Positions 8,652-18,500 of a stretch of DNA of 64,000 bases are shown piece by piece (within the stretch, counting starts at the first letter, position 1; each line of letters begins with the position of its first letter). Source of the DNA: Arthrobacter bambusae (GTDB taxonomy: Bacteria; Actinomycetota; Actinomycetes; Actinomycetales; Micrococcaceae); NCBI RefSeq assembly GCF_030812595.1, contig NZ_JAUSSZ010000015.1:1-64000 (forward strand), given 5' to 3'. A program made the position numbers and the translations under genes. The notes under the pieces were generated by a model. The model was not told where the DNA came from and did not search any database. It worked only from the letters and a program-made list of their open reading frames with translations.

Positions 8652-11117
8652 ATGAAACGCACACCGTTCAATACAGACTGGCTTGTTTCCGGCATTGCCG
8701 GGTCTGCGAAGCCCACGGCTGTGACACTCCCGCACGATGCCATGCTCTACGAAGAACGCGACCCGGCAACGGCAAATGGCTACCACACAGGCTTCTACCC
8801 AGGTGGCGTGTACAGATACAGCAAGACCTTCGTTGCGCCCGAAGCGTGGCGCGGGCAACACGTTGTCATTGAGTTTGAAGGTATCTATATGCGCTCGGAG
8901 GTTTACCTCAACGGCGTACTCATCGGGGGACGCCCCTCGGGCTACGCAGAGTTCCGAGTGGTGCTTGATGACCACCTGAAGTACGGGGAAGATAACCTCC
9001 TTGAGGTAGTTGCCAATAACCCGTCAGGCCCAAATTCGCGGTGGTACTCAGGAAGCGGAATCTATCGCCCGGTCAGCCTCCTGATCGGTCCTCTTCTGCA
9101 TATCGATCCGACCGGCCTGCAGTTGCGGACAGTTAGCCTGGAGGGCACCAACGCTACGCTTCATGCCCGTGCCACTGTCACTAACGACGACATCAAAGCC
9201 CGCACCTCCACATTGACAGTCACACTCACGGGGCCGGACGGCAAAGAGATTTCGGCAACCTCCCAAGAGGTAGTGACCCCGCCGGGAACAAACTCCGTCC
9301 ATGCCCTCGAATTTACTATCGACGGCGCACATCTTTGGTCGCCGGAGCATCCGCACATGTATAGCGTCTACGCAGAGCTCGCCGACAAGAACGACGGCCT
9401 CGATACAGTCGAGGATACGTTTGGGATCCGGCTTGTTACTGTCAACGCGCACCAAGGCCTCCAAATCAACGGCGCCACAACTAAATTGCGCGGGGGCTGC
9501 ATCCACCACGACAACGGAATCATTGGCGCCCACACACTGGAGGCTGCCGAAGAACGCCGGATCCGCATCCTCCGTGATGCCGGCTACAACGCGATCCGAA
9601 GCGCTCACAACGCCCTCTCACGGGCGACTCTTCGAGCATGCGACAAACTCGGGATGCTCGTCATGGATGAACTCGGCGATGAATGGTGGAGGCCCAAGTC
9701 CCGCGATGGGTTCTCTCGGCACTTCCTGGAGTGGTGGCAACGTGACCTCGACGCGCTGATCGCCAAGGACTACAACCACCCTTCAGTGATCATGTATTCG
9801 ATCGGCAATGAGATTGGCGAGATCTCCACTGACCAAGGCAAGGCGCTCGGCTACGACATAGCCGCTCACGCCCGATCAGCGGACCCCGACCGCTTCATCA
9901 CCAATGGGGTGAACGTCTTCCTGAGCTTCATTGCCCCTAAGGACGACCCCAAAGTGGAGTCCGAAAAGGTCGAGAACAAAGAGAAGGCGGACAATCCTGA
10001 AAAGACGATCGCGATGCTCAACTTTCTGATGGGCGCCTTCGAGAAGCTCACTCCGCTGCTGCTCAGGCTCCCCCAAGCCGAGAATAGGACGAGGGAAGCA
10101 CAGTTCGCCCTCGATGTTGCGGGTTACAACTACGGGCACGACCGGTGGGTCAGGGACACCAAGCGGTACCCGGACCGCGTTATCGTTGGCACGGAAACGA
10201 CCCCCAGCACAACCGCTACACTATGGCGGCTGATCAACGCCATGCCCAACGTCATCGGCGAATTCGTGTGGACAGCCTGGGACTACGTAGGGGAAGCCGG
10301 CATCGCCACTCAGCAGTATGACAGTCCCCGCAAACTGTTCCAGCCCTACCCGGCACTCCTGGCTGGGGCACCGATCATCGATATCACCGGTTACCGGCAA
10401 CCCTGGTCGTACTACAACGAGATTGTGTGGGGCCGAACACGAGGCCCGTTCTTGTCCGTGCGTCCCTTGAACCATGCCGGTAAAAAACGCACCAAGAACA
10501 ATTGGCGGCCGACCGACACGGTTCACAGTTGGAGCTGGAGCGGATACGAAGGCGTCAAAGCCGAAGTGGAAGTATACGCTGACGCTCACCGTGTTGACCT
10601 GCACCTGAACGATAAGCTCATCGCTTCCCGAAAAGTCAGGGAGAAGAAACAATTTCGCACTGTTTTCACCACGCCATATGCGCCGGGGAAACTCACTGCC
10701 ACGGCATACGACAAATCCGGCAACGTCGTCGGTTCAGAGACCCTAGCCTCGGCCGGCCCCGAAACGGTACTTCGAGCCACTGCTGAAAGCAGCGAGGCAA
10801 CGGCAGACGGCGCTGACCTGGTCTTCATCGATGTCGAGCTCACTGACAACACAGGCGTGCTCAAACCACTCGATGACAGGCCCGTGACAGTCAATGTAGA
10901 AGGCGAAGGAACGCTACTAGGCTTCGGAAGCGCCAACCCTGCGACCGCTGAACAACTGAGCTCTCCAACGCACAGCACCTACCAGGGACGGGCTCAAGCA
11001 ATTATCCGCACTACAACACGTCCCGGAGAGATCACGTTCACGGCCAGCGCGGACGGCTTGACCCAAGCAATCGTCAAGATTACGACCAGCGACAACTCCG
11101 GCAAATCAGCAAGGTGA
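8652..11117 (+). CDS. Glycoside hydrolase family 2, beta-galactosidase-like
   Basis: The 821-aa protein has the GH2 order: jelly-roll sugar-binding domain (about residues 5-150), immunoglobulin-like domain (about 160-265), TIM barrel (about 270-600) and two C-terminal beta domains (about 630-815, resembling DUF4982 and the GH2 C-terminal domain). Glu387 in YSIGNEIGE is the expected acid/base and Glu515 in VIVGTETTPS the expected nucleophile. The barrel contains an insertion (about 415-490) rich in charged residues. There is no signal peptide, so it should act on imported galactosides. The start ATG 8652 follows GAGGG. Beta-galactosidase is the best guess; arabinosidase or glucuronidase cannot be excluded. 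Confidence 0.85.
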   Translation: MKRTPFNTDWLVSGIAGSAKPTAVTLPHDAMLYEERDPATANGYHTGFYPGGVYRYSKTFVAPEAWRGQHVVIEFEGIYMRSEVYLNGVLIGGRPSGYAEFRVVLDDHLKYGEDNLLEVVANNPSGPNSRWYSGSGIYRPVSLLIGPLLHIDPTGLQLRTVSLEGTNATLHARATVTNDDIKARTSTLTVTLTGPDGKEISATSQEVVTPPGTNSVHALEFTIDGAHLWSPEHPHMYSVYAELADKNDGLDTVEDTFGIRLVTVNAHQGLQINGATTKLRGGCIHHDNGIIGAHTLEAAEERRIRILRDAGYNAIRSAHNALSRATLRACDKLGMLVMDELGDEWWRPKSRDGFSRHFLEWWQRDLDALIAKDYNHPSVIMYSIGNEIGEISTDQGKALGYDIAAHARSADPDRFITNGVNVFLSFIAPKDDPKVESEKVENKEKADNPEKTIAMLNFLMGAFEKLTPLLLRLPQAENRTREAQFALDVAGYNYGHDRWVRDTKRYPDRVIVGTETTPSTTATLWRLINAMPNVIGEFVWTAWDYVGEAGIATQQYDSPRKLFQPYPALLAGAPIIDITGYRQPWSYYNEIVWGRTRGPFLSVRPLNHAGKKRTKNNWRPTDTVHSWSWSGYEGVKAEVEVYADAHRVDLHLNDKLIASRKVREKKQFRTVFTTPYAPGKLTATAYDKSGNVVGSETLASAGPETVLRATAESSEATADGADLVFIDVELTDNTGVLKPLDDRPVTVNVEGEGTLLGFGSANPATAEQLSSPTHSTYQGRAQAIIRTTTRPGEITFTASADGLTQAIVKITTSDNSGKSAR

Positions 11118-11280
11118 CGCGGTGACATCTTGCAAGCGTGAGAGATGCCTTTTCGAGAACGCCGGTAGCAAGACCGGCATAGGCCGACGGGCCTCACCAG
11201 CCATCGATTGCCACCGCCGCTCCTTTCATACAGAGACCTACAACTGCCGGCGCCGACCCGCAATCCTCGAGGAGAAATAA

Positions 11281-12093
11281 GTGAACAGCAGTCCCGCAGA
11301 GGCTTCCGGCCAGACCAGGCACGAAATCACGCACCTAAGTGCTTTGGGAAGTTCGTTTGCCGCTGGTCCAGGCATCCGGCCTATAGAGAGTCGACGCGCT
11401 CAACGATCTACCCTCAACTACCCGCACCTTCTGGCTGAGAAGCTAGGTTGCCGGCTCACAGACCTATCCATATCGGGTGCAACCACGGAAACAATTCTTA
11501 CCCGTTCACAGCGGGTCGGCCTCCTAAAATTCCAGCCTCAAATCCGGGGCCTGTCTCACGACAGCGATCTCGTCACCGTGACAGCGGGTGGCAATGACGT
11601 CGGATACATCGGTTCGATGTATGCAGCCGCATTGAAGGGCTGGTTGTTAACGCAGCCTGTCCTTTCGCGAATTAAACTCCCACAGATAAGCGAGAAGCCG
11701 GGAATACTAATTGACCGTGCCACTGCGGGACTAGTGAGCGTCGCGGAGGAAATTCACCGTCGGGCCCCAAAGGCACGCGTCGTCTTTGTCGACTACCTCA
11801 CGATAATCGGGCATCGAACAACACCGGGGCCCTCAGCACCTTTCGACAGTGAAACCATGTCCACACTGCGGGTGCTTGGCGAGCAGGTTGCACAAATGTT
11901 CCAAGACGCTGCAGCTCGTTCCGGATCTGAGCTAGTTAAACTCTCGCAGTTCAGCGAGAACCATGCCCTTGGAAGTCCAGAACCTTGGGTCAACGGTTTC
12001 CGGCCCAAGCCCGGAAACGGAGTTTCGTTCCACCCTAACCGAGAAGGAATGCGGGCTGCCGCCGGGCTAATCAGCGATCATTTGGCATGCTAA
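11281..12093 (+). CDS. SGNH/GDSL-type hydrolase
   Basis: The 270-aa protein starts at GTG 11281 with GGAGAA just upstream. It shows SGNH block I as LGSSFAAGPG (catalytic Ser25 inferred), block II as SISGATTET, block III as TAGGNDVGY and block V as FHPNREGM. Family members are esterases or lipases, and some remove acetyl groups from plant polysaccharides. The position after the GH2 enzyme suggests deacylation of a sugar substrate. No signal peptide is seen. The codons are less G/C-biased than those of araA. Confidence 0.8.
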   Translation: MNSSPAEASGQTRHEITHLSALGSSFAAGPGIRPIESRRAQRSTLNYPHLLAEKLGCRLTDLSISGATTETILTRSQRVGLLKFQPQIRGLSHDSDLVTVTAGGNDVGYIGSMYAAALKGWLLTQPVLSRIKLPQISEKPGILIDRATAGLVSVAEEIHRRAPKARVVFVDYLTIIGHRTTPGPSAPFDSETMSTLRVLGEQVAQMFQDAAARSGSELVKLSQFSENHALGSPEPWVNGFRPKPGNGVSFHPNREGMRAAAGLISDHLAC

Positions 12094-12175
12094 CTCGGAT
12101 CACTTAGGGTGCCGCTTGGGTTTTCCCCCGCCCGGGAATAAACTATGAATCGTGCTTGCCCTTCGTAAAGAATCA

Positions 12176-12850
12176 ATGAACCCCATCGCTCGTTTGATCC
12201 TTGGATTCGTTTCGCGGAGCATCACCATGCGCCGTTCCCAGTTTAAAGAGCTGCCCCTCCCACCTCAGAGAGTCCTGTTCCTAGGGGACAGCATTACCGA
12301 AGGGGGGCAGTGGGACGAATGGTTCCCCCAGCTGCAAACCCTTAACCGCGGCATCGGTGGCGACGACGTACAGGGAGTCCTCACCAGACTGGACACTGCG
12401 ATCCATGACCCCGTGGCTATATCTCTGTTGATCGGGACGAATGACCTGGGCGGGGCAAAACGAAAAGCAGAAGACATCGCAGCGTCTATCCAAGAACTGG
12501 TCAAGGAGATCAGGAAACGCGCTCCCAAAGCTCCTTTCCTGATTAATAGTGTTATGCCGCGGCGCCGCAAGTACCGCGAAAATATCACGTTCTTGAATTC
12601 ACTACTCCGCAATATTGCTGCTCGTGAAAACGCGGTTTTCGTAGACTTGTGGCCTGCGCTGGCCGATGACAACGGCGCACTGCGGGAGGAATTTACCGCT
12701 GACGCCCTACACCTTAACGGCCTGGGCTACGCCGCGTGGGCCAAGGTCCTCCGTAGCGAATTTTCAACACTAGGCCTCGTGCCAGCGACGAACCCACAAC
12801 TGGAATCCGCAGGCCCGGCAAAGCAAGAGAAATCCTCTCCTGCAATCTGA
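12176..12850 (+). CDS. SGNH/GDSL-type hydrolase (second)
   Basis: The 224-aa protein has block I FLGDSITEG (Ser39), block II NRGIGGDD, block III IGTNDL and block V DALHLNGLGY with the catalytic Asp/His pair. This arrangement is close to acetylxylan esterase or platelet-activating-factor acetylhydrolase-like members. ATG 12176 is preferred; a GTG at 12152 would add eight residues but has no clear ribosome site. The first 20 residues are hydrophobic and basic but too weak to call a signal peptide. It lies 82 bp after the other SGNH gene and is the last gene of the sugar block. Confidence 0.8.
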   Translation: MNPIARLILGFVSRSITMRRSQFKELPLPPQRVLFLGDSITEGGQWDEWFPQLQTLNRGIGGDDVQGVLTRLDTAIHDPVAISLLIGTNDLGGAKRKAEDIAASIQELVKEIRKRAPKAPFLINSVMPRRRKYRENITFLNSLLRNIAARENAVFVDLWPALADDNGALREEFTADALHLNGLGYAAWAKVLRSEFSTLGLVPATNPQLESAGPAKQEKSSPAI

Positions 12851-13184
12851 TAAGGATGGACTGCCAAACCATCCCGAATACCGACCCGCGTACTCTCCAG
12901 TGGACGGTTCTCCACTAACGACGGAATGAACGCCGATAATGAAGATTATGTTAAGTTGTTAGTATGATAGGACAAAGTTGCCTTTCCTCAACTTTAGCAT
13001 TTACACCCCTTGCCCGAATCGCTCGAAGACGGATTGCAGGGGTAAAAAAGGGGTGGCCGCCCTCATGAACAGGAACTTCTGATGCCCTAACGCAGCGGCC
13101 CGGGCTAGACCGAGAGCTGACCAAAGAATCCGGAAGCATTTCAAGATTTGAAATTATCCGCGATTATTCGGATATGCTGGGTCC
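12851..13184. other. Intergenic region between the sugar block and the plasmid backbone
   Basis: These 334 bp hold no gene. They are locally A/T-rich around 12935-13000 and contain an AAAGTTG/CAACTTT dyad (12974-12995, 8-nt loop) that may end transcription from the left. The promoter of the next gene occupies the right end. Confidence 0.6.
13148..13178 (+). promoter_or_regulatory. Promoter of the AAA ATPase gene, probably leaderless
   Basis: TTGAAA at 13148-13153 and TATGCT at 13173-13178 are separated by 19 bp. The ATG of the next gene is at 13185, about where transcription should begin, and no ribosome site is present. A leaderless mRNA is therefore likely. An ATCCG/CGGAT dyad overlaps the spacer and could be an operator. 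Confidence 0.5.
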
Positions 13185-14360
13185 ATGGAACCTGCACTGA
13201 ATCCGTTCTCGCCCGGCTCGGGCGTCAAACCCCCGGCCCTTGTCGGTAGGCAGACTGAGATTGATGCCTTTGATCTCTTGGTGGCGCGGGCGAAAGCGAA
13301 CGCTGCCGGTGACCGGGGAATCCTCCTGACGGGCCTCCGGGGCGTTGGTAAGACGGTTCTCCTGAACGAGTTTTCGGAGATGGCACGCCGTAATGGGTGG
13401 CTGGTGGTGCAGTTCGAGGCGCAGCCCGGTGACAGCGGCCCCGAAGCCGTACGTAAGAAGCTGGCCCGTGAACTGCAACTTGGCGCGCGGCGACTTCGCC
13501 AGACTCCCGCCTGGTCGCATCTTCGGAGCCAGGGCCTTGGGAGCATCTCCAACATCTCGGTGTCCCTTGGCCTGCAGGGCCTGACAGCAGACCTGAAATT
13601 TGATGCGGGCCGCGCCGACTCACGCAACCTGGAAATCGACCTGGAAGAGATGGTTGAGGACGTCGCGGTCTCGATGAGGAAAGCCAGGGCAGGTTTTGCG
13701 CTGGTCATCGACGAAATGCAGGATCTCGAGGCCGATCTGCTCGGTGCACTGCTGACTGTGCAGCATGCCGCTGGCCAGCGGGGCTGGCCCTTCTACATTG
13801 TCGGTGGAGGCCTGCCGTCGCTCCCCGGCCGGCTCAGCGAGAGCCGCTCCTACGCCGAACGGCTCTTCCACTACCGCATGGTCGGCAAGCTCAGCGCGGA
13901 CGCCGCTGCGGAAGCTCTCACCGTCCCGATTGGCCGGCTCGGAGCCGTGCTTGAGGGACCTGCCCTGGACACCGTGCTGGAAGCAGCGGGCGGCTATGCC
14001 TATTTTCTTCAGGCCTATGGGCGCACGCTGTGGGAAACGGCGTCTGAGAAGGTGATTACCATCGGCGACGCGCGCCTTGCTGTCGAGCTCGGCACAGCAG
14101 ATTTGGACCACGGATTCTTCGTGGCACGCTGGCAACGGGCAACACCTGCCGAACGGAACTATCTGCGCGCGATGAGCCAGGACGGCGAAGGGCCTTCCGC
14201 AACAGCAGACATGAGCGGGCGTCTGGGCAAAGACCACAGCTCCCTGACCAGCCAGCGCGGCCGTCTCATCGAGAAGGGAATCATCTTCGCGCCGGAGCAC
14301 GGGCAGGTACAGTTCACGGTCCCCGGAATGGGTGCCTTCATTGCCCGGCAAAAAGACTAG
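13185..14360 (+). CDS. AAA-type ATPase with C-terminal winged helix
   Basis: The 391-aa protein carries Walker A GLRGVGKT (residues 50-57) and Walker B ALVIDEMQDL (about 172-181), followed by sensor-like and helical regions. The C-terminal part (about 320-390) resembles a winged helix (RNYLRAMSQDGEG...LIEKGIIFAP). Related stand-alone ATPases are common on actinobacterial mobile elements, but their role is mostly unknown. It overlaps the next gene by 29 nt, so the two probably act together. There is no ribosome site at the start, see the leaderless promoter. Confidence 0.8.
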   Translation: MEPALNPFSPGSGVKPPALVGRQTEIDAFDLLVARAKANAAGDRGILLTGLRGVGKTVLLNEFSEMARRNGWLVVQFEAQPGDSGPEAVRKKLARELQLGARRLRQTPAWSHLRSQGLGSISNISVSLGLQGLTADLKFDAGRADSRNLEIDLEEMVEDVAVSMRKARAGFALVIDEMQDLEADLLGALLTVQHAAGQRGWPFYIVGGGLPSLPGRLSESRSYAERLFHYRMVGKLSADAAAEALTVPIGRLGAVLEGPALDTVLEAAGGYAYFLQAYGRTLWETASEKVITIGDARLAVELGTADLDHGFFVARWQRATPAERNYLRAMSQDGEGPSATADMSGRLGKDHSSLTSQRGRLIEKGIIFAPEHGQVQFTVPGMGAFIARQKD

Positions 14361-15033
14361 CCCCACCCGGCGCTCCGCCCCGCACGAGCCGTGGGTGGAG
14401 ATGTACCGGCGCGGTATAGCCCCGTCCAGGATCGCGGCGCTGCACGCGGCCCCGGTCACGACCGTGCGCTTCCACCTGCAAGCCGCGAAGAAGATCGCAC
14501 CAGGACTGGAAGCTGAGCACAAGAAGGCGCTGCCGAAGCCTGCGCGATTCTCAGCAGCGTCTCTGCAGACGATGCAGAACGTTGTTGCCTTTTACGAGGC
14601 CGTGGGCCGGATTCCGTCGGCCCGTGCGAAGTCACCCGACGAGTCGGCGCTGGGCCGCTGGCTCTACCGTCGGCGTAGGGAAGCGCTGGCAGGAACCCTC
14701 TCCCCCGCCGTCCGTGACGGGCTGGACGTGATTCCCGGCTGGGACCTGACATCACGGCGGAAAGCCGACGACGAGGCCCGGTGGCAGAAGCGTCTCCAGC
14801 AGGTCAGGGCCCTCCGCGACGCCGGCGGAGACTGGCCACGCCATCAGAAGACCACGGACGCTGACGAACGAATCCTGGGTGTGTGGCTGCATGGCCAGCG
14901 GATCAACTACCGCCAGCGGAAGCTGGTACCTGAGAAAGAGGCTCTACTGAACAAGGTCCTCCCGGGCTGGCGCGAGGGCAGGCGCCGGACCGGTGGGCGC
15001 CCACGGACACCGGAAAGTCCCGGCACCATCTAA
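14332..15033 (+). CDS. HTH plus helicase-associated (HA) domain protein
   Basis: The 233-aa protein starts at GTG 14332 inside the end of the ATPase gene. Residues about 15-50 form a helix-turn-helix-like segment (YRRGIAPSRIAALHAAPVTT). Two helicase-associated repeats follow, marked by RWLYRRRREALAG...PGW and VWLHGQRINYRQRKL...PGW (about 105-145 and 175-220). HA domains normally sit at the end of phage- and plasmid-type helicases and bind nucleic acid, but no helicase motor is present here. The basic C-terminus (EGRRRTGGRPR) fits DNA binding. Confidence 0.7.
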   Translation: MPSLPGKKTSPTRRSAPHEPWVEMYRRGIAPSRIAALHAAPVTTVRFHLQAAKKIAPGLEAEHKKALPKPARFSAASLQTMQNVVAFYEAVGRIPSARAKSPDESALGRWLYRRRREALAGTLSPAVRDGLDVIPGWDLTSRRKADDEARWQKRLQQVRALRDAGGDWPRHQKTTDADERILGVWLHGQRINYRQRKLVPEKEALLNKVLPGWREGRRRTGGRPRTPESPGTI

Positions 15034-15084
15034 AGCTGCGCGCTTTTGCAGCCTCGGGCACGCCTTCGGCTTTACGCGAAACGG

Positions 15085-15576
15085 CTATCTGCCGGGCTGC
15101 CCGGGCCGCCATGACGTGTCCACTTCGTAGCCGCCGTCCTCGTGTACCCGGATGGGCGCGATCCGCCCAGGCATTTCGGCGCGGAGTTTCATGAACAGAG
15201 GGCCTGACATCTCGTTCAGTGAGCTGTTGTAGAAGTGGACGTGCGCGTAGTGGTCCAGCAGGGCCCGGACCATGTCGGCAGCCCAGCCCTGCCGGTGGTA
15301 CTCGTCAGGGACACCGATGCCTTGGAATTTGCCGATTCGTCCCCTGATGATCGTGAAGTCGAGGTAGGCGCTGGTCTCTCCGACGCCAAACATCCCTGCA
15401 CGTGTCCCATGCAGCTGCGGGCGCGGGTGCAGCTGGCCACTGAAAACGTTGCCGTTCTGCGCCCTGGGCACGGTGAGTACAAAGGACCTGCTGCCGTGAT
15501 GCAGGATGATGCGGCGCTGGTGGCGCAGCCGCCACCACCCGTGGCTGAGGTTGCCGAGGGGCATCAGGGCTTTCAC
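15085..15576 (-). CDS. Small GNAT-like protein coupled to the relaxase
   Basis: The 163-aa product begins at 15576, overlapping the relaxase stop by 4 nt (ATGA), so it is translated with the relaxase. The segment GIGVPDEYHRQGWAADMVRA (about residues 87-106) resembles the acetyl-CoA-binding motif A of GNAT acetyltransferases, and a later YNSSLNEMSGPLFMKL fits the family's C-terminal part. The N-terminal 60 residues are basic and look unrelated. Acetyltransferase activity is an inference. Confidence 0.5.
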   Translation of the reverse strand: MKALMPLGNLSHGWWRLRHQRRIILHHGSRSFVLTVPRAQNGNVFSGQLHPRPQLHGTRAGMFGVGETSAYLDFTIIRGRIGKFQGIGVPDEYHRQGWAADMVRALLDHYAHVHFYNSSLNEMSGPLFMKLRAEMPGRIAPIRVHEDGGYEVDTSWRPGQPGR

Positions 15577-18500
15577 CGGCCAATCCCTGGGCCGCGGTCC
15601 TGGCGTGGCGTGGGGTCGTCATGTCCGCGCCGGGTTTCCTCACGTCGCGCCTGTTCCTGGGCGCGGCGGGCCTTGATCTGGTCCAGGGCCTCTTTGACTG
15701 CTTCCGGGTTCCTGGAGTCTTCGTCGGCACGTTGATTCTTCGCGCGGTTCTCCCGGACCTTGCGTGCAAGCGCAGCCATTCGTTCGGCGCGTTCCTGGGC
15801 CGGGCTCAGCTGCGTTTCCGTGCCGCGGGTTTCGCGCAGGTGGTCCACCACGTGTTCGGCCGGGGTCGGGGTCTCCTTCACGACAGCTTCAACCTGGGCG
15901 GCTTCTGCCATGAGTGCTGCGTCTGCAGGTGCCAGCGGTTCCTTGGCCGTTTGAGCGCTGTACTTGTGCATGGCGGTGATCCTTGCCGACAGGTCTGCTC
16001 CGACCCCTTGTCCCCGGTGGGTTTCGGGCAGGGGCTTAGTTTCGGTGGCGGGGATCCGGTAGGTATCGCGGTATGTGGCGATCTCGACGGCGAGTAGGCG
16101 CCACTGTTCCTGTCGTGACGGGGCGGAGGGGACAGGGCCAAGGGCAGCTGCCCAGGCGGGCGGCTCGGCCACGAGCTGGGCGCCCAGGCGTGTGACTTCT
16201 GTGGCCATGAGGTCGCGGCGGGTGTGCAGCTCCTGCTGCCACAGTGCCGGGGTATCCGGATGGGTTAGGACGTCGGCGGGTGCCATCCATGCCGGCAGCT
16301 GGTCATCGGCCGGTGTCGCGGCCGCCGGCTGCGGCAGCTGGCGGCGCAGTTCTATTTCAGCGCGGATTCGCCGATGGAGCTGGGCTGCGGTGCGGGTCCT
16401 GGAAGCGTTCGCCTCCCGGCGGTAGTTGGTGCCAGCTCCGCGTTCGTAAGCTTCATCCGCGCGCGCCTCGGGATGCATCTGCTCCCGCAGCTGCAGTTCC
16501 TTTTGCAGCGATGATTCGAGCCACCGGGCTTTTCGGCTGGCAGCGGGATCGTTGATGGTGGAGTCCGTGCGGGCGTCCTGCTTGACAGCGGCGAGCCGGG
16601 AGGCCAGGTCGTCGTCACTGAGGTGTCCGTGCAGGCGCCGCTGCCACGGGGTGTCCTTGTTCTCGGCCTTCCATCCCCGAAGCAGAGTTGCCCTGTCGAT
16701 AGCGTCGGTAGAAGGGGTGCGGGCTGCTTCCTGGGCGCGCCGCAGCTCGACGGCCGAACGGTGTTCAAGCCGGGCAAGTGCCTCGTCGCTCAGTGACTGG
16801 AGCGGGCGGTGCCCGGGGTCAACGGACTGCGCGCGCCAGCGCTGCAACCGGTCTTCCACCCGCCAGGCCAGCACGGCCCCTGGGCTGTCGGAAGCCTCGA
16901 AGGCTCCTTCTCCTACGCTGTCTTTGAGTAGGTGCGCGATGTTGAAGCCATCGTTTTCCGCGGCGCGGAGATGGGTAGCGATCGCGCCCCACGCATCGGA
17001 CTTAATGAACGGTGCCGCGGTTCCCTCCCCGAGTTCGCGGCGCGCCACGTTGGCCATACGGAGCTCGTTGGCCTGGTGGTCGATGTCCCGGTAGGCCTCG
17101 GACATCTCCGGAAGGCTGCGGGTCTGGGCGCGCGCGGCGTCCATCTGCTCGTGCGCTGTGAGGTTGCCGTCATGGTTAGCGGCAACAGATTCCAGAACGC
17201 CTTCCAGCGTTTCGCCTTCGCTTACAACGCCGTAGAGGTTGTTCGCCTGCCGGCCGCGCGAGGCCGCGACGTAGGCCAGGGAGCGGGAAAGCCCGGAGCT
17301 GATCAGGGCATGGGTGGTGTCACACGTGATGCCCTGGGTGCGGTGGATCGTGGCCGCGTATCCGAGCATGGTCTTGGCCCGCACGTAGTCGGCGGGAAGG
17401 GTGATGGTTCCGCCGTGCTTGTCGTGGCGGACCGTCATGGCACCGTCCTCGTGGACCTCGCGGACGGTCCAGACGTCGTTGTTCTTCACGAAGTCCTTAC
17501 CGCGGTTGGTGGCCAGACGGCGGTTGTTCTCGCGGGTCACGATGATGTCCCCTGCCCGTGCGGTCAGGCCGTCGCGCAGGGTTGCCGCCGGACCGTCTTT
17601 GAGGCTGCCGTTGCCCAGCCGGTATGCCTGTGCCCGGGCGTTCAGTTCGGTGACGGTGGCGTTGTCGTAGGCCATCATGACCGAGTGTTTGCCGTCGTCG
17701 GTGTCGCGCTGCCAGGCGGTGAAGACCTGTGACGTCATGGTTTCGGCGTCGCCGCCAACGACGCGTCGGTTCTCCCGGTAGAACGTCCATGGGTCGTCCT
17801 GCCCGGCAGTGGGAGGCTCGCGCAGGGCGAGTGTGGCGGTGGATTCGGCGTCGTTGGCGGTGCCGTCAGCGTTGCGGAAACGGTGGAGGTCTTCGAGGTG
17901 CACGGCTCCGACAGTGTTCTTCAGTAGGCGCAGGGCACCGCCGGAGCCGACGGCGGACAGCTGTTGGTCATCGCCCAGGGCCCGTATCACTGCCCCGTAC
18001 TGGTCGGCGATCGTGACGGCGGCGGCAAACATTTGTGTTCCCACCATGCCGGCTTCATCGATGATGATCATGTCGCCCGGTTTGGGAACCACCTTCTGGG
18101 GCGAGTCCGTCTGATGGCCCAGGACGAAGGAGTCAATGGTGGTGGCTTTCGCTCCCAGTTCAGTGCCCATCACGGCGGCGGCCACTGCCGTCGGGGCCAG
18201 TCCGATGACTCTCCCGCCGGCTTCCCTGACCGTGTCCGCGGCGAGCTTGAGCGCGGTGGTCTTGCCGGCTCCTGCAGGGCCGACGCCGACTATGAGCAGC
18301 CGGTCGCCGCAGGAGAATTCCTTGGCCATGCGCAGTTGGCCGGCGTCGAATGTTTTGTCCTGTTTGGCCAGGGCCTCGTTGAAAGAGTCGGTGGTTGCGG
18401 CGGGGATGACGACACGTTGGGCAGCGGTCAGCAGGCGGTCCTCGCTGTGGAGGATCCCTGACGAGGTGTAGAGGGTGGAGTGGGCCTTGCCGTATTTGCT

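Noticed and set aside
16932-17732. 266-codon frame opposite the relaxase
   Set aside because: It is antisense to the helicase domain; codon bias and motifs support only the relaxase.
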